Shown here piece after piece: positions 56,050 to 64,000 of a DNA stretch of 64,000 bases. Made by a program: the position numbers and the translations under genes. The notes beneath the pieces are model-generated. The model made no database searches and had not been told where the DNA came from. It was given only the letters and a program-made list of their open reading frames with translations. Position 1 is the first letter of the stretch. Each line of letters starts with the position of its first letter. The stretch spans positions 10,698,040 through 10,762,039 of the forward strand of contig CM018048.1 in assembly GCA_008638375.1 (NCBI GenBank), given 5' to 3'. Source of the stretch: Nyssa sinensis. Lineage: Eukaryota; Streptophyta; Magnoliopsida; Cornales; Nyssaceae.

Positions 56050-57294
56050 CCTAGGTACAAGCTTCCCGGTTATGTTTTCCAACTAGTATGTAGTAGGTTT
56101 GACAATCTTGGTTACCCTGTATGGGCCTTCCCAATTGGGTGAAAGTTTTCCCATGGTGGGATCTTTGGTGTTAGGGAATACCATTCTCAGGACCAGGTCT
56201 CCGAGCTGGAAATTGTGGGGCCTTATCCTTTGTCAAGAGTTATTAGCCAACTTGTGCTGGTATGCTTCTATCTTGATCCTGACCTGATCTCATCTTTCTT
56301 CGAGTAGATCCGAATTTTTCACAAGTTGCTGATTATTGGCCTCTTGGTCAAAAGCATCCGTCCTCAAGGACAACATGCCAATTTCGACAGGAATTACCGT
56401 TTTTGAGCCATATGCAAGTGAAAACGAAGTTTCAGAGGTTGGTGTTCTTTTTATAGTTTTGTCAGCCCAAAGCACACCAGGGAGTTCTTTAACCTATCTT
56501 CCCCTGGCATCTTCCAACCTTTTCTTAATGGCATTAAGAATTGTGCGGTTGGTGACATCGGCTTGCCCATTTGCTTGGGGGTTCCCTGGCGAAGCAAAAT
56601 GATGACTAGTGCGTAAGTCTTTGCAAAATTTCTCAAAAATTTTGCCAGCAAACTGCGTACCATTGTCTAAAATGATAACGCGAGGTATGCTGAACCTGCA
56701 AACTATGTTTCTTCATGTGAAGCTCTTTACTTCCACTTCCGTGATGTGAGTTAGAAGCTCGGCCTCTACCCACTTGGAAAAGTAATCAATGGCGACCCGT
56801 AGGTACCTTCTGTTTGGAAAGGCTTTTGGTAATGGCCCTATGATGTCCATCCCCCATTGAACGAAGGGCCATGGGCTAACGATGGGAATAAGCTCATGGT
56901 AGGGCTGGTGCTGATATGGAGCGAATCATTGGCACTTGTTGCACTTTTGGACGTATTCTTTGGCCTGCTTTAGCATGCTAGGCCAATAGTAGCCCTGAGT
57001 TAGGGCTCGGTGGGCTATGGTTCTGCCACCATTATGGTTGCTGCAGATTCCTTTGTATATTTCTGCCAGAACATATTGAGATTCCTCTAGAGTTAGGCAC
57101 CGTAACAGGGGTTGCGTGTAGGATCTTCGGTTTAGTTTCCCATTCAAGACTAAGTATCGAGCTACCGTGATTTGAATTCTTCGGGCTCTTTTTGGTTTGA
57201 GGTGGGAGGCTATGTTTTCTAAGGCATTGGCCCCAAAGTTTTGACGTCTCTCGATCTTCTGAATAGTGAACTTATGGAAGGAGCGCTTCAGCAA
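56050..57294 (-). pseudogene. Integrase of element D
   Basis: Zinc-binding N-terminus with HNGGRTIAHRAL and QKCNKCQ (57294-56926), a stop, then the core: WGMDIIGPLPKAFPNRRYL (first Asp, ~56850), ILDNGTQFAGKIF (second Asp) and ANGQADVTNRTIL, where the third catalytic Glu of the family is Asp. DKTIKRTPTSETSFSLAYG follows. The C-terminal part (56290-56050) is recognisable in broken frame (GKLSPNWEGPYR-like). Two or more stops are visible. Confidence 0.88.
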
Positions 57295-57720
57295 ATGTAC
57301 TAGCTCTGAGTATTAGACCATTCTTTCATCTTTGGTGGAGAATTCCCCCAAAACTTGGCTTACCACAAGTTGGGAGTCAGAAAATGCTTCGAGATTTTAG
57401 GCTTCGTATTCCAGGGCTAGTTTTATGCCAAGGATGAGGGCTTCGTATTCAACTTCATTATTGGAAGCTCTGAATCCCAAGCTGCCTATCTTTTCTACTA
57501 TGAGCCCCTTGGGGGACCAAAGCACTATGCCAACACCAGAGCCTCTGTCTGTAGATGACCCGTCAGTGTAAAGTTGCCACTCGGCGGGGCTCTGACCAAG
57601 TTATGCTTTGTCGTGTAATGATGGAGTGAATTCAGAAACGAAATCGACTAGTGCTTGCCCTTTGATGGAGGTCCGTGGTATGTAGAATATATCAAATTAT
57701 CCCAGCTCCACAGACCACTT
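57240..57720 (-). pseudogene. Second RNase H (aRH) of element D
   Basis: QLYTDGSSTDRGSGVGIVL (57570-57556 encodes YTDGS), NNEVEYEALILGIKLALE and DSQLVVSQVLGEF are the core motifs of the extra RNase H typical of Tat elements, preceded by SIKGQALVDFVSEF. Stops interrupt the frame, e.g. in EYEA-stop-NLEAF. Confidence 0.87.
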
Positions 57721-57747
57721 AACCAGGCTCGTTGAGATTTCAGGTTT

Positions 57748-59035
57748 TCATAGTACTGACTTTAGTGGAAAAGTGGTTGGGATTTCAATAGGATGCGCCT
57801 GAAAGTAGGATCTGAGCTTCCGAGCAGAGATTATCAAAGCGAAGGCTAGCTTTTCAATCTCTGGGTACTTTATTTTTGCATCTAGGAGCGTCTTGCTTAC
57901 ATAGAAAATAGGCTTTAGAATTCCTTTATCCTGCTTGACCAGTACAGAACTAACAACGTTTTCTGAAACTGCGAGGTAGAGGAGCAATTTTTCTCTTTGA
58001 GTTGGTTTTGATAGGAGTTTGGGGGAGGCTAGATACTGCTTCAATTCTTGAAAGGCTTTTTCACATTCTAGGGTCCATTGTAAGGCCTTATTCCTCCTCA
58101 AGGCTTTGAAGAATGGAAGGCTACGATCGGTAGACTTGGAGATGAACTAGTTTAGAGCCACGATCCTCCCATTCAAGGCCTGAATGTCTTTCTTAGTTTT
58201 TGGCAACTCCAGTTCAATTAAGGCTTTGATCTGTGTAGGGTCTGCTTCAATACCCCTTTGAAAAACTAGAAAACCAAAGAACTTTCCCTTGGTTACTTTG
58301 AAGGTGCACTTCTAGGGATTCAGTTTCATCTTATGTTGTTTCATGATATTGAATGTCTGGCTTAGATGTTGGATGTGGTTGCTCTTCTGTAGGCTTTTGA
58401 CTAGCATGTCGTCTATAGAGACCTCCATCGTGTCACCGATCAAAGGACCGAACATCTTGTTTACTAGATGTTGATATGTATCCCCAGCATTCTTCAGACT
58501 GAACGACATCATTTTATCGTAATAGAGACCTCGTTCGGATATGAAGGTTGTCTTCTCTTGGTCTGGAGGGTATATTTGGATCTCGTTATATCCTGAGTAG
58601 GCTTCCATGAAGCTTATGAGTTCGTGTCCTGCTGTAGCATCAACTAGCTAGTCTATCCTCGAAAGGGGGGAAGCTATCTTTGGGGCAGGCTTTGTTGAGG
58701 TTTGTGTAGTCCACACAAACCCTCCATTTGCTATTTTTCTTTTTGACAAGAACAGTATTGGCGAGCCATTTTGGGTAAAACACTTCCCCTATCATTGTGG
58801 TGTTCAACAACCTCTGTACTTCTTCGTTAATGATCTTGTGGTGCTTTGGAGCAAACGTCCTTCTTTTTTGTCTTACAGAAGGGTGGTCAGGATCAGCCAT
58901 TAGTTTGTAGGAGATAAGGCGGGGGTCTATCCCTTCCATATCTTTAGTTTCCCAAGCAAAGACCGAGAGGTTGCTCTTCAGAAATTCCACCATCTCTTTC
59001 TGTTCAAAAGGTGCCAGGTCTGAACCGATCTGCAA
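57748..59035 (-). pseudogene. Reverse transcriptase and first RNase H of element D
   Basis: Fingers and palm (59035-58640): VRQKRRTFAPKHH, KWRVCVDYTNLNKACPKDSF, then a frame break. The palm continues at 58608-58312 with SFSLKNAGDTYQHLVNKMF. The catalytic YIDD reads SIDD (58419-58408), a Tyr-to-Ser change. After a stop the thumb and RNase H follow (LQWTLECEKAFQELKQYL, VLVKQDKGILKPIFYVSK, AFALIISARKLRSYFQ) to 57748. Confidence 0.9.
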
Positions 59036-59315
59036 GTATTGTCCTCCTCATTCAGGACTGACGAGCACTTTGATGGGATCTTCCATTGGCTTGGCCCTGC
59101 TATCCCTTTCCCTTAGGGCTTAGTGGTTCATTAATTCTGAAGGGGCACTCCTCCCTTTCATGAAGGTGGGAAAAGGCTAGATTCTCGCTTTAATGAGGAT
59201 GTTGTGATTGCTATTTGGGAGCCCTTTCTCTCAGCTCAAGAGCATGACATTCTCGAGCAGTCGGTTGACATCCTTTGATAGAATAGACCACGTTATTGTA
59301 CACGTACTTTAGGCA

Positions 59316-59804
59316 TTAGTGGAGGGTCGAGGTGACCGCTCCCATTTGGTGCAACCAAGGCCTTTCGATGATAACATTGTAAGGGAACTTAGAATCCAGA
59401 ACCATGTATTCTGAGATTAAGGTCTTCTGTCTGTCCCTCTCTCCCGCTATTGTGGGTAGGTCAATCTTTTCTAACGGGGTGTTGAGGTTCCAATCGAATC
59501 CTGCCATTATTGCGATAGTGGTTTTGATGTCATTAGAGTTAAACTTCATGTGCTTGAAAGGCTTGTAGAATAGTACATCGGCAGAGCTCCCTGTGTTTAC
59601 CAGTACTCTTCTGATCTCAAAATTGACAATTTTGAGTGAGATGACAAGGGCGTCACTGTAAGGGCAGTGTACCCCTGTAAAATCCTGGTCTGAGAACTGG
59701 ATTTCAGGTGCCGGCTTTAAACTCTTCTCGATTATTGAGATCTGGATGATGCTAGGGGTCGTCTTAGCTTCCCGAGTGTACCGTTTTCGTGCGTAGTTGG
59801 ACAT
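59316..59804 (-). pseudogene. Aspartic protease of element D
   Basis: Open over 162 codons. The active-site motif DTGSSADV reads NTGSSADV, so the catalytic Asp is lost by a G-to-A change on the coding strand. FYKPFKHMKFNSNDI and SEYMVLDSKFPYNVI follow. The tandem duplication of the element C copy is absent. Confidence 0.88.
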
Positions 59805-59859
59805 CTCTATGACTGGGTTCTCGGGGTGGAGGACAAAGATAACCCGGTTGTTCTGTTGT

Positions 59860-61548
59860 TGCAGCTCATTCCGGCCACCCCTCTGTTCAGGCCTCTATTC
59901 TTTCCTTCTCTGTTGAGGCCTGTCATTATGAGGGTTCTGCCTCCCGTCCTGCCTAACAAACTCCCGTAGCCACTCTCGCCTAATGAGCTGCTCAATTTCT
60001 TGTTTGAGGGCTCTACATTCATTGATAGTATACCCATGATCTTTGTTGAAGTCGCAGTACTTATTCTGGTCCTTGGTATCGAGATTCTCTTTAGTGGCTC
60101 TGGCCACTTCAGATCTTCAAGTGCTTGTACCTACTGAAGTATATGAGTTAGGGAGGCATTTAGAGGAGTGTATGTGCCATACCTTCCAGTGTTAGTGCTG
60201 CTCGGTGTCCTGGATCTCGTTCTTTTTTCGGGACTCTTGACCCTCTTTTTGGTTAAACTGGAGTCTTTCTTATAATCGTCCTTCTAAGCCTGTTCTTTAA
60301 TTTTTTGAGAGGATATCTTTGTTTCCTCTAGGTTTATGTACTTCCTAGCTCATTCTATGAGTGCAGCCATGTCAACGGGAGGGTTCTTTGTTAAAAAAAC
60401 CTGGAAACGCCCCAGCACTAAGCCAGAGGTCAGAGCTGCTACTAAGAAGCTTGGACTACAATCCGTGATCTCTGTGAGCTCGGCATTAAAGCGTGCAATA
60501 TACTCTCGAAGTGACTCTCCTTTGGCTTGCTTTATGTTTAATAGGAACTCTGGTCCTTTTCTCAACCTTCTACTGGTCATGAATCGGTCAAGGAACCGCT
60601 TGCTGAGTTCATAGAAATTGACGATAGACTCTGGAGAGAGACTGTGGAATCACTTCAGAGCAGTACCCTTGAGGCTGGTTACAAAGGTGCGGCACAGAAG
60701 GCATCAGTGGCTCCATGTAGTGCCATGGTATGTTGATAGTGAGAAAGATGGTCTCTTAGATCCTCAGATCCATCGTATAGGGTGAACTTTGGGACAATAA
60801 ATTTCTTTGGTCGTTCTTCCGCTATTATGGCAAGAGTGAACGGCGTGGTGAACTTACCAAGTAGTCTTGCCAGCTCATCTTGCTCTGAAGGGAGGTAAAT
60901 TCCTTTAGTGATAACGGTGTGATCCATGAAGTGTGCTACTTCTTCGACCCTTTGTGGGCCTCTAGGCTGTGCTGGTTGTTGTTAACCTTGCCTTACAGTC
61001 TCTGTCCCTATATGGAAGGGATGATTCTGTCCAGTAGTGGGAAGAGGACGTCAGTCTTCCTAGACTAGAAGGATTGGTGCCGATTGAGGCTAAAAATCAT
61101 ACGGCACTAGGTTGGCCCCAAAAGCTGCCGGAGTTGAGGCCTTTGTCCTGCTTTTGCAGTAAACAGCAGGAGTAAAGGTCAGTATCCCTCTGCCTGTCGC
61201 AGTTGATGGCTAGGGATCTCCTCCCACATGAGTGGCGTCCTGGGGGTGTAATGGTTGTTGATTGAGAGTCTCCGTGGGAAGTCCTCCGCCTGTGTCGGTA
61301 ACGGAATGTTGCACCCCTTCGTCGGCTACTCTAGTAGGAAGGCGAGAGGAATTGTTCCGTAAGTTCTGGGTGAGCAAAGCCAAAGTTCTTGAGATTGCAA
61401 AGAGCTGCTCTTGCATCTGATCGGACTGTTACTGGACCCAATCGAGTTGTTGCTGCATAGAGTCAAGTGCTTGCCTCCTTCTTCTCCCGGCCGGAGGCTA
61501 GTTTCGGGGGTTTTGAGGATTCTTCCTTGGACAAAGATTAGGAGCCAT
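59860..61548 (-). pseudogene. gag of element D
   Basis: Start ATG 61548 (MAPNLCPRKNPQNP), soon a stop, then LFAISRTLALLTQNL. The capsid part (60927-60350) has KFTLYDGSEDLRDHLSHYQ, GESLREYIARFNAELTEIT and NPPVDMAALIE. The nucleocapsid-like part (60107-59895) has YCDFNKDHGYTINECRAL with the C-H-C ligands kept. Frame-broken in several places. Confidence 0.85.
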
Positions 61549-61615
61549 GGTCCTTTAGCGAAAAAGGAAAAAAGTTGTCGTTGGAGAAAGCACTTAGCAA
61601 GAAACGATTCCTCGT

Positions 61616-61636
61616 TTCCCACAGACAGCGCCAAAC
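61616..61636 (-). other. Primer-binding site of element D
   Basis: On the minus strand GTTTGGCGCTGTCTGTGGG follows the 5' LTR end GCATCA directly. Confidence 0.75.
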
Positions 61637-62194
61637 TGATGCTGCACTTTTTGACCAATGGGGCATTCGTTTTTCGTCTTCTATGGGCCACCGGGTTGGC
61701 TCCGGTGGTAGCCACTCTGATGATGAAGTCAGTAAAAAATAAAGGAAAAACTGTAATTGAAAATAATTAAAAAACTGTCCTCAAAAAGCGTACCTTAGGG
61801 TTCAATTTTTAGGCTGCAGATCTTCCTAATTTGAGTAGGATTTGGAGTCGCAATAGTAAGGATTTGATTGTTATCCGATAATAGCAGTTACCATGTTGAT
61901 CACTGCGTTTTGTGAGAATAGAAAGTGAATAATATCCACGAATGACAATTTCCTTGCCACACACTGTTTCCTTTCCCTTAGGTCAGTAGGATACCTGAGG
62001 CAGTGATTAGCTTTGGACCCTCTCATGCGAGTGCTCAGTTCATTCTGTTCTGAAGATGAGATTGGAGGTCGTGGGGAACTCCGAGCAAGGAAGCTCTGGG
62101 GCCTACATAAAACCTGTTCTGGATGAGTGAGCTTCGGATGCTTTGGATGTACACATGCTGCACAAGGGCTGGTTTGTCATTTTATGGTATAATA
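61637..62194 (-). repeat. 5' LTR of element D (558 bp)
   Basis: Plus strand starts TGATGCTGCAC and ends ATGGTATAATA (CA end mutated), followed by the target duplication AAAAG. Confidence 0.92.
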
Positions 62195-62304
62195 AAAAGT
62201 TATAAAATTTTGTTATAAGCCTCACTTTACATTAGATGATGATGTGAAGTGACAGTTTCATTAAATAACTTCTCTCTTTGAATGAGTAAAGGACCATTAA
62301 TTTA

Positions 62305-62661
62305 GAGTAACTTCAACAATAGAAGCTATTTTTGGACTAAAAAAAAATTCATTTGTACACTGCTACAGTGTCTTTGTATACATCAATAGTTCTCAGCACT
62401 ATATATCACTCGTATTCAAAATTGTCTCTCCTCTCTCTTTTCTCACCAAGCTATCTCTTTCTCTCTCATTCAACTAATTTTTTCACTAATTTTGGCTTCT
62501 TTTTTTTTCCCACTGAATTCATATTTGGATACCAACATGAGTTTGGATTCATTTTACATATTGGGATGGATCCCTGTTAGAGTAAAACTTTGAGAATTTG
62601 GGAGATATTTTGTTAGTTATTTTATTTGACTCTCCTCTTATATTCGCTGTTGTAGTTGCTC
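62305..62661. mobile_element. PIF/Harbinger-like MITE (357 bp)
   Basis: Left end GAGTAACTTCAACAATAG, right end reverse complement GAGCAACTACAACAGCG; the 3-bp duplication TTA is present on both sides (62302-62304, 62662-62664). The short frame inside it is not a gene. Confidence 0.7.
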
Positions 62662-62664
62662 TTA

Positions 62665-63060
62665 GTAGAGGATTTAAAAATATGAGGTAGAGTATGAAAG
62701 TAAGATTTATAGACAATTCTAGCGAAAATGCAAAAAAAATTGAAGGGCCAACTCTTATTTTTTAAAAAACCATTTCATACAAATGATATGAAATAAATCA
62801 AATTTTAAAATTTTGTTTTGGGGATGGGCCACTGGATCCGCCACTCACCGTCAAGAGCTTGTGTAAATTGTACTTGATCTTGGATCATGAAGAAGAAAAT
62901 CTGAATGGTTGCTCAAGAATGGGACATAGGTAACTTTATATGCTTTGTCATTGGGTACCATTAGTTTCATTCAACTGATGTTTACTTTTGTGTATTTTAT
63001 CGAGACAAGTAGTCTTTGAGTCCAGTTTTCACACTCAATTGGGCATGAGTCTACGATTCT
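62665..63060. other. Intergenic DNA between two MITEs
   Basis: AT-rich. No gene or repeat recognised. Confidence 0.5.
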
Positions 63061-63063
63061 TTA

Positions 63064-63558
63064 CGGTTCGTTTGGATAAGTAGAAGGAAAAGGAAAGAAG
63101 AGGGGAGTATTATTTATGAGAAAAAGGAAAGGAAATGAGAGGAGAGGATAATCATTAATTTATGTTTAGATAACTAATGAAAAGAAATGAGATGAAAGAC
63201 TAATATAATCTTTTCATCTTGTTTCAGAATGATAAAGGAAAGAAAGGAAAGGACTTTATATTATTTTACTATTATACTCTTTTGGATGCCTTAGGATAGA
63301 GGTGTCATTTTTAATTTAACTTTTACAATTTGAAGGGTAATATTAGTATTATTAAAAATTCATTAAATCCTTGTTTTTTTTCCTTTCATTTCCTCGCACT
63401 TTTGGAGGGATAACAAAATTACTTAAATGAGGATTAAATTCTTCCTCCCTCCCTCTCCCTCCTTTTCCTTTCTAATTTTTAAAACAAACATGATATAAGT
63501 TCTCCTTCCTTCTCATTCCTTTTCCTTTTTTTTCAATTCCTTCCATCCAAATATAGTG
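63064..63558. mobile_element. PIF/Harbinger (Tourist)-like MITE, copy 2 (495 bp), inverse to copy 1
   Basis: Left end CGGTTCGTTTGGATAAG, right end CCATCCAAATATAGTG; TTA on both sides (63061-63063, 63559-63561). Collinear with the reverse complement of 27959-28426, including ATTAAAAATTCATTAAATC and TTTTGGAGGGATAACAAAATTAC. Confidence 0.8.
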
Positions 63559-63561
63559 TTA

Positions 63562-64000
63562 GTATTATGTTACAAGTTCATTAGATTTCTTTGTTTCCTT
63601 TATGTGAGGTTCATTTTCATTTTTGTGTGATGTGTCATATTTATTTTTCTTAAATGACAATAATATCCTGTATATGTTTAGGACTTTCTCAATTTAAAAA
63701 TGAAAAGACGGATCGATTTTCTTCCTTGGTTCCGGCCTGTCTCAGTTGTGGTCGTTTCATCACCGTCCGTCGTGGAGGAAAGAAGAATGATGTGCTGTTG
63801 AAAATAAAACCACACATATGAGTTTCCATGATCTAGTTCTGGCCTGCGTCATTGTGGTCATTTTAGCACATCCAAGGACTAATAGGTTGAAATTAAAGCA
63901 TCACAATGGAGATAAAGTGCTTTAGGATGGATAGGTTTTGATGGTTTCATTGTTGATGTGGAGCATCTGTAAAAACTTTACACACCAGTTAGTGTTCTTG
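63562..64000. other. Intergenic DNA at the window end
   Basis: No gene recognised. Confidence 0.5.

Larger units (their letters stand above)
50014..62194 (-). mobile_element. Element D: complete Tat-type Ty3/gypsy retrotransposon with nested solo LTR
   Basis: LTRs 50014-50594 (3') and 61637-62194 (5') are flanked by the perfect 5-bp duplication AAAAG (50009-50013, 62195-62199). Minus-strand order: primer-binding site, gag, protease, reverse transcriptase, RNase H, aRH, integrase, minisatellite, solo LTR insertion, antisense gene, polypurine tract. 12,181 bp, of which 1,910 bp are the solo LTR. Its coding parts are better kept than in element C but contain stops and active-site changes. Confidence 0.93.

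Noticed and set aside
62353..62580. 75-codon frame near the right end
   Set aside because: Falls inside a MITE and is Ser/Phe-rich low complexity.

Overview
The window is nuclear DNA of a flowering plant, most likely a eudicot. It is AT-rich and dense in nested LTR retrotransposons and MITEs. It holds two intact host genes and one assembly gap (100 N, 7036-7135). The species cannot be named from the sequence. Roughly three quarters of the window is recognisable transposable element.

Host genes. (1) 4420-5121 (+) encodes a 233-aa plant protein of unknown function with one membrane segment, a proline-rich middle and a motif-rich C-terminus. (2) 32731-34074 (+) is an intronless 447-aa cytochrome b5-fused front-end desaturase of the sphingolipid long-chain-base delta-8 type (SLD). 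The DNA around them holds three PIF/Harbinger-like or long-foldback MITEs near 28-29.5 kb and 62-63.6 kb, a tRNA-like SINE candidate and a fragment of copia RNase H.

Retroelements, left to right. Element A (1-2781, +) is the 3' part of a Ty3/gypsy Tat-type element. Element B (6348-7035, -) is an LTR plus a little interior, cut by the gap. Element C (7554-26793, +) is a complete but decayed Tat-type element of 19.2 kb with a perfect 5-bp target duplication. It contains a 4.0-kb hAT transposon (8-bp duplication) inside reverse transcriptase, a 1.86-kb solo LTR inside RNase H and a 2.86-kb solo LTR inside its antisense gene. Element Z (35585 to about 49270, +) is a Tork/TNT1-like Ty1/copia element split by two solo LTRs (3.38 and 2.86 kb) and flanked by two copies of another copia LTR (X). 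Element D (50014-62194, -) is a second complete Tat-type element with a 5-bp duplication, carrying a 1.91-kb solo LTR.

How parts work together. C and D share one layout: gag, protease, reverse transcriptase, RNase H, a second RNase H (aRH), integrase, a tandem-repeat 3' region, then a gene on the opposite strand running back from the 3' LTR. That antisense gene occurs in all three Tat elements for which the region is present (A, C, D). It has three exons, introns with recognisable splice sites, an N-terminal globular domain and a C-terminal coiled coil, and in C and D a TATA box upstream. This is the most interesting system in the window. Extra ORFs in Tat elements are known as a class, but function is not. 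Every retroelement polyprotein here is broken, so all are best treated as relics.
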